Part shown: positions 12,061 to 23,700 of the stretch, in pieces | Layout: every line of letters starts with the position of its first letter | Numbering within the stretch: the stretch's first letter is position 1 | Source: Amblyomma americanum | Taxonomy: Eukaryota; Arthropoda; Arachnida; Ixodida; Ixodidae | NCBI RefSeq assembly: GCF_052857255.1 | Contig: NC_135500.1 | Coordinates: forward strand, 164,241,183 to 164,305,182 | DNA length: 64,000 nt | Direction of reading: 5' to 3' | The notes under the pieces: generated by a model | Seen by the model: the letters and a program-made list of their open reading frames with translations, nothing else | Database searches by the model: none | Told to the model about the DNA's origin: nothing | Made by a program: the position numbers and the translations under genes

Positions 12061-14560
12061 CATCATTGCGCAATCTTTGCACCATGAGGGCGCGAGCCAA
12101 CTAAAGAGATAAGTTGCTGTTAAACTTTTTCTCGGTACTCTAGAACGAAAAAGGCTTTGGGAGGGAGATGCAGAGGTGCATACCTTTATCTAAATCAAAA
12201 TAACAAACCAGTCGGGGTTTTCCTGACAGCTCTGACACCGGCATTTCGCAGAACAGAACATCACAGAAGAAGCACCGCTTTAAAAAATGGTCCGACTTAA
12301 CCCGACTCTCTAAACTGATAGAGTAAGTGACTTCAAATACACATCATGGCGAAGCTTATCTCTTCTTTACTGCGGTCAAAAACGGAATAATGGTTTGAGG
12401 CAAACAAATTGCACTTTCTTTAAATATGTGCTCACACTGACTCCTCGACTTCTTTTATGACTTCTGTCACAAAGTTGTGGAAATATCATAAACATGCGTC
12501 CATAAGTTTAACCGCGGCTCATTTACTCACAACCACCGGCATTATCATGCATTTGGCTCGCATCACAAGGAGACGCCTAGGATACTTACTGCTATTTGTT
12601 TAACGAACCTCCTGCTCAAAGACCTCTGGATAAATTGAAGGATGCTGTAGAGAGTGTCGTTCACTTCCTTCCTTTCTTTGCACCTTTGTGGCGTTGCAAT
12701 CTTTCTTGCATCTTTGAAAGGGGTAATCTGGCTACGCTTCCGGTATCAGGGGGTTTGCTCCGATGCCAATTATCGAGAGGAGAGGGAGGGAGCGCGGGAG
12801 AGGAAGTCGCAGGAAGAAAGTTGGCGACGCGCGCCCCACCAGGAGTGAGCCTCATAATGACGCACCGCGGCAGCATATCGTTGCTGGCGCATCCAGCGTT
12901 CGTAGCACTTTCCTCATCCGCCCACCACATCGTTCATCTCTGTCAGCAGCGCGCTCAGCTCCGCCCCGGCCGAGTTGCTACGGGGCCCAAGGTCGCAGCC
13001 AAGCACTGACTCTACTGCGGTCTTTCCCAACGAGCTTCGGAGTCCACGCGCCATTGCGCTAACACAAAATAAAAGCGGACTAAAACGAATCTACAGTGCA
13101 AGAGCCTCATTTCCTCAGGCAGTGGGAAGACAACGATTGTTTCCTAGCCGAACCTTTCATTTGATTTGCGCGCCTAGACAAAAAAAGAAAGCACAAAAAA
13201 AAGAAAATACAAGAAGAATAGACATATCAGGAATTCCTTTAAATGTGCACCAGGAGATGACAACGGTGGCACAGTTGCGATTCTCTTGCACAATGCACGT
13301 ATGACATTTTCAAAGCACCAAGGCATCCTCGTGTTATTATAAACTGTCAGGAACAGCAGCGCAGAGCTACGCACTCTGCAGTATATACATTTACTTTGCC
13401 GGCTTATACGACTAACATTCCTCAAGGAATGGTGGGCAGCTTCTATAAGGAATGTTTTATTAGATTGTTCTTTTATTTTTGAAAGGCAGGGGGTGGCGTA
13501 GGCGCAAGAGATAGAAGGGCTGAGAAAGCGTTGAGACGAAGTGCTCAGCAGAAAATGTCCGGTGTGTGGGACCAGAGCAAAACAATGAGCTTTCTATGTA
13601 ATTTTACGCGTTAGCTGGAGTTAAGGACATTCGCCCCTTGTGGAAGCGCCTGCCGCTGTGATCAGTCAAAGCAAGCTTTGACAGGGAAAGAGATCTCCTG
13701 ACAGGGAAAGTGCATTTAGGACATGCTCGTTACAGTGATGACGGGTGAGGCAATCTTAGAGGAGGATAGCCGACTCGCTTAGGAAAAAACTCAAATTTTA
13801 TGCTGGATTAACTTTCTTGACCCCCGCCCCCTCCCCCCTAACATGATGTTCGTCTTCCAGTAATTTGTTGATGTTATTCCTGCAGATGGGCAGAACTTCA
13901 ATCTAGGCCTTGGCACAGTGTGTGCTGCGGCGACGACAAGACATGAGCTCCTCGTTCGATGTGCGGTAAAGCCAGCAGCGTAGTTTCCGGAATAACCATG
14001 AGGCGTGAAGCTTAGCTATAGCTTCACGCCGCTGTACCAATCAATGGGCTTCCAAGCAGCTTCGTAAGGTTATTTTATTTTACCTCAGTAATTGCGTACA
14101 ATGCGGCTGATTGTTCGTTTTTTTATTCTATCTTGGTCTACTGAGTACCTAGTTTGTTCAGTTTCTCTTTTTATTACAATGCCCGTGGATTTCAATATAG
14201 CTGAGAACACGGTGTTACTCACAGTTCTTTATGACGAGCTCCTTAGGCAAGCTGATGTCAGTCATGAAATAAAAGTGCAGCAGTTCTGATGTGAACATTT
14301 TACTGTGAAAGTATGGCCAGTGCTGACTGTGAAGGCCACCTGCCTTTTGGATCAACTGAGTCAAATCTACATGCCACATCAGGTGCACTTAAGCAACTGA
14401 CATCCGCATTTCTGCGATATAATATGCCCTCTCCGAAAAGAGCCTTCGCAAACACGTAGTCTTATTATGACTTCAGTAACGCCAGTGAATACACAAAAAA
14501 AATATCGGAAAAATTTCGACGTTCCGGCGCAGACAACCATACTTTTTAGTTTGAGACACA
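12061..14560. other. Noncoding DNA with a GC-rich patch
   Basis: A GC- and CpG-rich patch at about 12770-13070 opens overlapping frames on both strands (for example 12596-13009 plus and 12661-12930 minus). None has a recognisable domain. The remainder is AT-rich and featureless apart from the hairpin at 14002-14030. Confidence 0.45.
14002..14030. repeat. Short hairpin
   Basis: Inverted repeat with 11-base arms, GGCGTGAAGCT and AGCTTCACGCC, around a 7-base loop. It is not followed by a T-run and has no visible link to a gene. Confidence 0.8.
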
Positions 14561-14574
14561 GCCATAAATTCGGG

Positions 14575-14895
14575 ACTAAAGCATTTTTGAAAAGTAAAGA
14601 GTTTGTGAACGCAGTATTTTCATATTTATAAGATTTCACTATAACAATCAATATGTCTCCAGATCTCCCGTCCGCAGGCATGCATTTTCGCTATAAACAT
14701 ATTTGCAAACGTCAAAAGCGTTCCCTATTGGTTTTTTGTGGCAGTTTCAACTGCTCCATGCAAGCAATGAAAAACTTTAAAAGAGATATGGCTACGCATC
14801 GGAAGAATGAACAATTACCTTCAGTGCTTCCATAAAAGTACCTCTCCACTTTTTAATAAACAAAATTTGTCCTAAGATGTTGGACATATGTATCT
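14575..14895 (+). repeat. Unnamed dispersed repeat, copy 1
   Basis: This stretch aligns by eye with 42620-42950 (same strand) and 36945-37228 (opposite strand). Shared blocks in order are 'agattt(a/c)a(c/t)tataac', 'agatc(t/g)cc', 'aaaagcgttcc', 'tggcagt', 'tttaaa..agat' and 'gctac(g/a)catc'. The order and spacing are kept, so this is a real repeat family. No terminal inverted repeat or target duplication was found and no protein family was recognised, so the class is unknown. Confidence 0.75.
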
Positions 14896-17800
14896 TAGTA
14901 GTAGAGACTAAGACAGCTCACCCATTAATACCGCCTTATCCGTCATGCTGAAGGGGTTCTACAGTTGAGGTACTTTTTCCTTCACTAACTTTTCGTTCGC
15001 TCTTTCCTGCCCAAACCTACTTAAACAAAGCGCAGCCCCGCAAAACAAGCGGCAAGCTAGTCCATCTAAAATTCTCGTCGCGCAGTGGCCGAGTAACGAA
15101 TAGGAAAAAGAAGCAGCAACGGACCCTCACAAAAAAAACGTGCACTTTGCCGCAGCAGGCGCAGGAACAAATTGAATGCCACGGACAAAGAGAGCAGAGC
15201 AGAAGAAGAGGAGCAGCGTTGCAAGAATAGGTGTACGCGCTCGACATTCTAAAAATGTTCGGCGCGTCTGGACTCCGTGCGCAGTTTACGGGGCCCGCTT
15301 GCTGCAGTGCGCGCGCGGTTGCACGCACCCGTCGGCGCAGCCGTCGCACACCACCGCCGCCACTAAGTACGGAAGGTAGTGAGAGAGAGAGGGGGAAGGG
15401 GGCGAAAAGAGAGAAGAAAGAAGGGAGAGAGAAAAATATGGCTAATACCAGCAATTTAGATTTGCGTCGCGGAGAGTTTTGAAACCTTGAGGGGTGGCGA
15501 AGCGAAGCAGGCAGGGAACGGGGGATGAGCGCGCAGTGCACGTTGGCTTGATCATATTCCTCTCTCGCTGCCCCCCCCCCCCCCTTTTTGCCTGTGGTTT
15601 AGCTTTTTCTTCTCTTGCATATATAATAATAAGGCATTATTCTCCCGAAGAAAATATTCATGCAGCCCCCTTTCTCGTTTTATTAGGCCTCCTAAATCAC
15701 CGGGTGCGAGGCGCGTCATAGGCAATTCGGGCAGCAGCAGACGCGCCCGTTCTGCCTTCCCTGTTCCTACAGCAGAGCGCTGGGCGGCGTGCAGAAGAAA
15801 CAGCCTGTAAAAAAACAGGAAAAGGAGACGGACTGAACTTGCGCTCAACGTTGTAATTTTATCTTAGTTCGTGCTCCAGAACTTGGAGAGCGATTCCCTG
15901 CCTTGAACACGCCCCTATGTGTTTCATTCGGTTCTCGCTTTTGCTTCCTTCAAAGTGTGCTTATTTTTCAGATTCTCCACGTAATCTGAGTGTTGTTTTT
16001 GCGTGATTTTTTAATTCTCAGCTATAATTTTATGCGTCGTCATTCCTATTTTGTGCACGCACTCTAGGATAAGTGTTAACTAAGCGTGGTAAGACAATGT
16101 AAGCCGCTGAAAGGGCAAAACTGAGTCCAGAACCAAAGGCATCGAAATTGTTTTCGGAAATTAAAGCCTCTGCAGTGTTCGAACCGATAATGCTACACGT
16201 CATTGGTAATGAGGAATTCGAATAGGCACGCCTTTAAATGTTACGCTTCGCTTCTGGAGACGAGAAAAGGCGAACTTATAGATAAACTTAAACTAAGAAA
16301 ATTATACTCTTTATTTTTTTACCAACAGCATCTTCGAAAGCAATCGTTCAACAACTGGGTGGCTATTATGACAAGCCGAAGCCCTTCTCGTTATTGCGAC
16401 GTTTCAAAACGAAACTAAAGAAGAAGTCCTACGAAACTTGCTGCAATTGGATTTTTTTTTAGAAGACACGAAGGACCACTTCCAATATTTTTGTTGTGTG
16501 AGTAATGATTGGTTGCTTAGTTTTTTTTTTTTTTTGCTCTCTTGACGTTAGCTCGTCTCAAAAGACTCGTTTATAGAGGGAAAATTTAGCGATGAAAAGG
16601 AATAGTTTTTTTTTTCCGCCACTCGTTTGAAATTCGTAAAGTTGATGATGAAGTATAGAATGATATATAAATTTTATAAGTGCTTCCTAGAAGCAAATCA
16701 CTATGTGGCACTGCCTCAAGAATCCGCTATCTAAAAAAAAAAAAACCTGACGTCATCGCATTTTTTTTTTGTTTCAATCGTCTGTAGCAGCGGTGCTGTT
16801 ATCCAGCATTTCTTTCATTTTCTACCTTACAAAAGCACGCATGTATACTCTATAAAATGCAGATTTCAACTGTGCGTCCTCAGTGACTACTCTGTGACTT
16901 TCTGAATCATCCGCTACGGAACACTCTGATCAGAATAATTCTCGTGCATACAGTATCCAATTTAAGTACAAAAAAAGTTTCTCGCAGAAATTTTTGCGAC
17001 TCGTTTGAAAGCAATTATGTTTATCTCTCCCATGGTAACATGAGTAGTGGCGGGACATTCATCCCTCTTCCTCTACGAAGTCAGCGGAAAAGCAGACGCA
17101 CGCACGCACGCATACTAACACAAACACCCAACAAACACAACTTAAATGTTCCATTTGCTTTCATCTATAAACTACCAGAAAAAAAGGCGCTTTTAAAAAA
17201 ACACAACTCACTAAAAATGGACGTCATTGACCGAGGGTATTGCTTCCAAACGACCTTTCACGCAGTGAACAGAACTTTGTTCTGAGGTCATTCTTTCCTT
17301 TCTTTGTAAAATCTGAGGTTCGGTTAAAAGAAGAATGCAATCCGTTTGTTTTTTTATTCTAAGCTAATCATGCACATGTTTTTATTTCTCGGCTTCTTTC
17401 CACGCACAATAATTTTCCCTTCCTCGTCATTACAGTAGCTTATGGGCGACGACCGCCTTTTGCAGCGACGTTTCCCGACTCCCCACTCCACCGCAACAAT
17501 TGCAGTTGTGCTTCCTCTCCGAATCCTTTCCCGGCCAAGCCGATCCTCGGACAAAGACAGCCCTCAGCCACTCGAGCGTTGCAATCGAGTTGCGAAGCAC
17601 GCGTGACCAGAGTGAGGCGCCGAGACGAAGGCCGCCGCTCCAATGGGCGTCTCTCCAGCCGGGCCTGAAAATGGCGTTAGACAATCGTAAACAGTTTACA
17701 GCTCCGAGAGCCCGCGCCAATCCATTTAGGTCCCGCCGCTGGTGCTCGCCAAAGAGGCGCTAGCCATTACGTACTCACACACGCACGGACACAGAAACCC

Positions 17801-18955
17801 GCAGACAGAATTGGCGCCCTCGCCTTAAAAGGATTGCAGAGAAAGGCGCTGTCAAGCAGGAGAAGGAGAGAGAGAGGGAAAAAGTGTTATTCCTGGGAGT
17901 CTAAATCTAATTAAAAAACCGTGCCGGCCCAGGCTTCCCGGTGGAAACTTAATAAATAATGCAAAAAACTGGACTCGAGCGGAAGGAATTACTCGCTAGG
18001 GCGTAGGATGTTTCCAGTTTAATTTCGAGGAAAAGAGTCTGGGATGCATTAATTATAGTACTATTCGAGCATAGCCTCTCGTCGCTGTGGACCGTGAGAA
18101 TATGGTGGGGCGTGAAGAAAATAGAGATAAAAAATAGGAAATGCTGAGTAACTCGGATTAATCCTCCGACAATTTTCGCGAAAACGTTGCTTTCCGAGTC
18201 TGAGCGAATTTTCATTCATTCTTTGTTTATGCTGGCAGCCATTGCTGAAAGCCGGCAGCATCGAGAAACAGCTATCGATATAGCGCTAGGTAATGAGAAA
18301 AGAATCGATTTGTAGGAAGTGTGTTGCCGAGCTAGGGGCCTTTGTGCACGAACGGAACTTCTGCGTAAAATATTCTGCAGGTTATTTGCTCACTGCGCGC
18401 ATTTTGAAGTAATAGTATTGATTAGAACATATTGAACACTTTTTCAATGTTCTGGTTGCAGGTTTCTGCGGGAAAACCTGGCCGGATTATCATCACACTA
18501 CATGCGGACTCCATAAGAGGCTTCGTATTTTATCGGGCAGAGAAGTCTTTCTCGGTTACTTAGTTCGTTCTTTTTTCTTTCACAAGCTTCCACGCATAAA
18601 TTTTCGCACCGCACCATTCATTCTACAGGAAAGCGGCAAAATGAGGCTACGATATAATGCAAATTAGAAAAGCTTCTCGAGTGCGTTTCCTTGAAAACCC
18701 AATCTAATTCGAATGCAGTTTCACTTAAACAGCCAGGTCGATTCGACGAAAAGGCACGCGACCGTATTAAATCAACGGCGGTTTACTCAAATCCTCAGTT
18801 GTCCGACTTCAGCCAGCCAAGCAGCGGTCTTTGGAACAGCGTCGGCGTTGACGCACGCACACGCGGGCGAAGACCACTGTGACAGCGTAGGTGTTCCACT
18901 ACTGGTGTGCTTCAAGAGAAGTGTGTGAGGGTGTTTCGGAGAGGCTAGATTTTAG
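14896..18955. other. Noncoding DNA with CpG-rich patches
   Basis: Two GC-rich patches stand out, about 15176-15545 and 17440-17825. The first has purine-rich GAGAGA tracts near 15380-15400 and a C-run at 15571-15584. The 174-codon minus-strand open frame at 15017-15541 is low-complexity (Ser/Leu/Phe-rich) and I judge it spurious. The rest is AT-rich with several T- and A-runs. Confidence 0.45.
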
Positions 18956-19740
18956 CTATCGAGAGACCGAGAGAGAAATTCGTTCAAGCGTTGCCACGGG
19001 GGCAATCGCCTGGAGCGGCCTCTGTCCGCGCCACTGTCGTCATCGCCAACCTCCGTCGCCTCCGTTTGCCAATTAGGTCCCTAACAGGCCCGTCTAATTG
19101 CCGCCTCTCCGCCGGGCCCTCCACGACTGTCGTTTGTATTCGAAGCGCGCGGGCGGGCTCGGAGTGGCGCGGCCGAGTGGATCCAATAGCACGGCCGACC
19201 CTCTCCAGCAACGAGTGGTTCCCCCGCGCGCACTGCGACCCGAATTATTTATACATGCCGCTTGACCTGCTGAGTGCGGAGACGCTCAGCAAGATGATGC
19301 CAGTCCACCGCCACCGGCGGCGGGGAGGAGTCGAGTGGCCGGCCACGGCTGCATCCGGCCGACGCCAAGAGGGGTCCCCCAGACCGAGCCTTCCCTTTCC
19401 CCTCTGTCCACGCCTCATCCCGCGCACTGGTGCCGCATAAATTGCTGGCCGGGGCAGCGTACGAGTGTTTGCACGCAGTACGTCGAGTGTGCGCCGCAGT
19501 CTGGCTGCGCGCGGCGTCCCGTGTGCGGACGCTTTAGTCGAGTGCGGCAGGGCTCTCCGCGGAGAAGCCACCACGCGCCAGACTTGGCTAAAGAGGCAGC
19601 TCGTTTTCCGCCGGACTTCCTATGAGCTAGCGAATGCCAGCAGCCGCTGACTTCATGACTCGTTGTTGGTGTTGTTGTTGTCGTCTCTGGTCCACTATCA
19701 GCGAGAAGATTGGCGTTCGAGCGCTGCCTCTCCACGGCAG
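18956..19740. promoter_or_regulatory. CpG-rich island, possible promoter or regulatory region
   Basis: This is the longest GC-rich, CpG-rich block in the window, with abrupt AT-rich flanks. Many frames stay open on both strands purely because stop codons are rare in such DNA. On the minus strand a TATAAATA word occurs near 19246-19253, with an ATTGG/CCAAT box near 19182. These features suit an alternative promoter or enhancer, but no transcript start can be proven from sequence alone. Confidence 0.35.
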
Positions 19741-22125
19741 TTTAATTATGGCCGTTATCGCGACCGTTAATGCGTGCCTTGTACGCGATACGCCTTGGTA
19801 TCGGTGAATATGAGCATAAAACCACCAAGGAGTGTTTCAAACGAACCTGAGACGAATTTCGTAGTTGATTTAAGCCAATTACCTCTAACAACATTGCATC
19901 AAAACTGCATCAAAAAGGAAATATGTGAGTAGGCCGTAGGAAATTGGCTGAAAAAAAAAGAGAACGTAAGCAAAAGAAACTAGCGTCATGCAGAAAGAAA
20001 CGGAATCTGCCTTTCAGTCCTAATACTAGCGCTTACAACGCATAGCACACCTAATTCCACGTGATACATTCGCAGCAGAAAGTTCCTCACGAACTAGATA
20101 CGAAGGCGGAGTCCAGTGAGTCTTGGCAAAAACATGCCGCCGAGGGCTACGAAGGCATGAGTGACGTGTTCAAGAAATTACCACACATTCAATGGTCTGG
20201 CTACATGTCGGGCAAATGGGCAGATACTCAAAGCCAAATCTTTTAGCGAAATTGCCTGGCATATTTGGGCGACTTGCCTAGCCAACAGTAGTCTAGAGAC
20301 TAGATAGTGGTCAGCTTTATCACTTCACGTGGGCACGAGCGGGATTTGTTAAGAAAATTACACTCCATCATTCAAATCTTATAGCCTCAGCCAGACTGAA
20401 CTGCACAGCAGGAGAAGGGTGTTCCCATGGAAACATAGCTTCCAAAAACTCAGTGTCTTTAGAGAAACAGAATATATCTCCGAGTGTTTGGGACGTATTC
20501 TGGATTCTCAAAGTGAGCTTGGAGGGCGATGTGTCCGCATTTAAGTTTTATTGTCTGAAACACTACTTTTTCGGTTGCAGGCGGAAGCCATCCTTTCTAA
20601 CATTCTCAACACTCGAAATGCAGGCCACTTCACCCGGCAGGGCGACACTTGTACGCTTTCAAATAAGTGGTGAGTTGTCGACAGCCTTTCGTATTCGGAA
20701 AACGAACCTCGCGCATTGAAAGAAGGTACTTTAGCACTCGCCATGACAAGAAAAAGAAAAAAAAATAAATGTGTTGAATATGTGACAGAGGCCGGTCACT
20801 TATTTGTCTAACATAGACAATGAAAAAAAAAAACAGGGACAGGAAACGGCTCCACTAGATCAAAGGGATCAAAACTGAATGAGGAGTGTAGGATCACAAT
20901 ACGCGGAATGAAAGTGGTGGTCACTAACAATTAACCTTGCTACAGACATTTAGCATCTCAAGAAAGGAATGCTGAGTAGACTGAGTGTCAGAATATTTAT
21001 GGCGGCTTCATTTTTTTTAAGTGCTTTAGCAGTAAGATCTCCATGGCGCCAAAAAGCATCGTCGGTCATAAAATTACCTCATTGGTTGGAGGAAATCGAC
21101 GCCACCAGACCGGAAGTGACCTTATTTTCGGTGAAGGTATTAACATCTGCAAATGCCTTCGCATTGCCAACACGCAATATAATTAAATGTTCCTGTGAAT
21201 TTTGTTATTATTACATCACAACACACTTTCATCTAAAAACATGAGAGCGACATCGCAAAGCGAAATATTTAAGGTCGAATAATGACAAGGCGCCATGGAC
21301 GCTGGAGATCTCTGGGTATGCTGCATTAAGTGATGAAATAATCTCCTGGCTTTTTGTCCTTGTTCGCTACAGAGAGCCACGACAACCATTGTGACTTCTT
21401 CCCCCGCAGAAAATGAAATGTCTGGCAGCTGTTCTTTTTTTTTTCAGAAAAGCTCTTGAACAAAATGAGTATCTCGTTCAAAACAAACATTATCGCCAAA
21501 ATATCCTCCACAGTATTACTTTAGAAACTGGGGAGCCAAGAAACGGGTTTCTACTTCCCCCTTTGAAATAACTTGTGAATGATAAGCCTCTGGGAACGCA
21601 ATTTCCTCTAGCAACAACTTCTTGAAGAGGGAAATACGCGCTGGGCATATGTTACGGGACTATGTGCTTCATGTTGCTGCAATTCCCTAGCCTCTAGACG
21701 AAAACAAAGCCATGCAGCGCCCACCACAAAAGCTCAGCTCTCGGCGCCTTTACTCCGAATGCCTTCACGGCGGAAATATTATGGGGTCCAGTCGAGTTTT
21801 CTTTTTTTATGGGGAAGGGGGCTTTAGGAAAACTTTATCTGTTTAATTCTCAACATACTCTGACAAATTTTTTTGATTCCAGACTATCTCCACGACAAAA
21901 CATGATTTGGAAGCTCGTAACTTGTAGTCATTATGCCAACTAGAGCAGTCTTTCTTTCCCGAATGCGAATGGGTATGAGGCCAACTTTATAATTTCCTGA
22001 CTTTCGGTATTAACGAATTTGTTAAAGGAGAAACACGAGATAGTTGGTCGCTGTAGGCTGTGCACACATTAACTACGTATTAATAATTAGGCACACAGTA
22101 AAAATAAAAAAAACAGTATGGGACA
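19741..22125. other. Anonymous noncoding DNA
   Basis: Nothing recognised: short open frames only, A-rich runs near 20750-20840, and no tRNA-like or transposon signature. Confidence 0.5.
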
Positions 22126-22335
22126 CTCAAGCTCGGGCTTAAGGGTACGACGCAATAGCGTAATGGGTTAATTTCCATGTATGCAGGAGGTCATTCGAAA
22201 CTTTACATGAATAGATCCCTGCGTGTCCTCATACTCCTCCTGGCGCAACAGTGAAGAGGTTAAGCGATGCTCCAATTCCGTGCGATGGCAGATGCTCCCA
22301 GCGGTGTGCCTTGTACGATGTGGAACAAATGAAAT
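22126..22335 (+). mobile_element. Second tRNA-like SINE family, copy 1
   Basis: Aligns with 45487-45700 on the same strand. It shares 'aatgggttaat', 'atg(c/t)(a/g)g(g/a)a', 'ggcgca(a/g)' followed by a tRNA-like head, 'tgcgatggcag(a/t)tg', and 'gg(g/t)..ttgtac'. The head 'tggcgcaacagtgaagaggtta' resembles a Pol III A box. It is not related by eye to the Ruka-like SINEs. Boundaries are approximate. Confidence 0.55.
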
Positions 22336-22796
22336 TGTTATCTGGGCAGGACAGGAATAATAAGATGATGATGGCGATGATGATGCACAGTTATCGAAAG
22401 AGGAAAAATAATGATTCGGACTAATGCTAGGCACACCATACAAGGTAATAACAGCGGATGCAGCAGGCAGTAGGCCGGAAATAGACATGCAAAGTTAAAA
22501 CAGGATATTAAAGTTATATCGCTATAGTAACTTTAACTGGTGTAAAAAGCCTTTCCGCGCAAATATGCCTGTTCTGCTAACACGGCGCTGCCAAGAAGGA
22601 GGATTTTTGCGAGATACTAAGAGCCTGGATTTTTACTAAAAACGGAGGGACCGCTCAGAGCATAACAAAACACGTTGTGGGGCTTGTTGGTGAAGCATGG
22701 TTTTAATCTACAGGAAATATCCCACCCGCATGCGCTACGGTCCTTCATTGTGTTAAATGCTGGATGTGTCAGCTTCATTAAAGTTAGTTGGAGTCA

Positions 22797-22852
22797 GCGC
22801 CCGCCCTGTGTACGTACTTCTTTCTTTATGTGTCCTCATTTTTGTAGCGCTG
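22797..22852 (+). repeat. Half-copy of the foldback family
   Basis: The run starting 'gcgccc(g)ccctgtgt', followed by a T/C-rich stretch, 'gtcctcatttttgtagcgc', parallels the right arm of the palindrome at 43731-43780 ('gcctgtcttgtgt', 'gtccttgttcttttagcgc'). The left partner arm is missing. A 'gggcttgttggtg' word lies upstream at 22680-22692, similar to the family outer motif. Confidence 0.4.
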
Positions 22853-23275
22853 AAAGAACTTCAATAAACCATCGCTCAGTGCAAAGGGGTAATGTCACAA
22901 GACGGAAGATGATGGCACGGACGGTGGAGACCGTTGACAGCACTGAAATAAATATGCCCTCATTCATGCTCAGACAATTTGGCTTGCATACGTTACTGTT
23001 CACGCCGCTGTATCTGTAGAAGATGCAGTGCCCGGAAGTGCTATAAATTCTGAGAATTTAAAACGCCTCTCTAGCATGCGAAACATAGAGCCAAAGCCAC
23101 AGTTGCAAACTTGCTTTTAAAAGCTGATGCGTAAAAATCATTGAAAGTTACTTCGTAGTAAATTCGTGAAAACCGCGGTGTTCTATTTTTTTTAATGAAT
23201 AGGCAGCTTTTTTTCGTTTTATTGTTTTATTTGGTTTAACACTCCAAAGTGACTCGCAATATGAAGGAAACCACG

Positions 23276-23514
23276 CGGCGGCTGCGTTTTTATGGAGGAA
23301 AAACGCTAAGGCGCCCGTGTGCTGTGTGATGTCAGTGCACGTTAAAGATCCCCAGGTGGTCGAAATTATCCCGGAGCCCTCCACTACGGCGCCTCTTTCT
23401 TCCTTTCTTCTTTCACTCCCTCCTTTCTCCTTCCCTTACGGCACGGTTCAGGTGTCCAACGATATATGAGATAGATACTGCACCATTTCCTTTCCCCAAA
23501 AATCAATTATTAAT
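23276..23514 (+). mobile_element. 5'-truncated Ruka-like SINE, ATT-tailed subfamily
   Basis: It begins inside the SINE just after the B box ('gcggcggctgcgttttt') and is closely similar to 34885-35120: 'gaggaaaaacgctaaggcgc', 'gatccccaggtggtcga', the 'tttcttctttcactccctcc' block, 'ggttcaggtgtccaacgata', and an 'aatcaattatta' end. The tRNA-like head is absent. Confidence 0.9.
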
Positions 23515-23524
23515 GTTGTCATAG

Positions 23525-23700
23525 AAGACGGCTGCGGATAACTTCTACGAACTGGGGTTTTTTAACGTGCTCTCACGTCGCGCAGTACACAGGCCTCTAG
23601 AACTTCTACTCGATCAAAACTCGACTGCCGCTGCTGGATCGAACCCGCGTCTTTCGGGTTAGCAGCCGAGCACCGTAACCACTGAGCTGAGACGGTGGCT
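23525..23700 (-). mobile_element. Ruka-like SINE head, minus strand
   Basis: On the minus strand this has the tRNA-derived head, with an A-box region 'gctcagtggttacgg', 'gctgctaacccgaaagacg', and a B box 'ggttcgatcc'. It continues into 'gaggcctgtgtactgcg' and 'agcacgttaaaaaacccc'. It lies only about 10 bases from the opposite-strand SINE at 23276-23514, giving two SINEs in tail-to-tail orientation. Confidence 0.9.

Noticed and set aside
12596..13009. 137-codon open frame
   Set aside because: Overlaps open frames in two other phases and one on the other strand; no domain.
15017..15541. 174-codon open frame on the minus strand
   Set aside because: Low-complexity Ser/Leu/Phe-rich translation of a GC- and purine-rich patch; the opposite strand is open too and no domain is visible.
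18991..19440. 149-codon open frame in the CpG island
   Set aside because: Several frames are open at once because stops are rare in GC-rich DNA; the Arg/Pro/Ser-rich product has no family signature.
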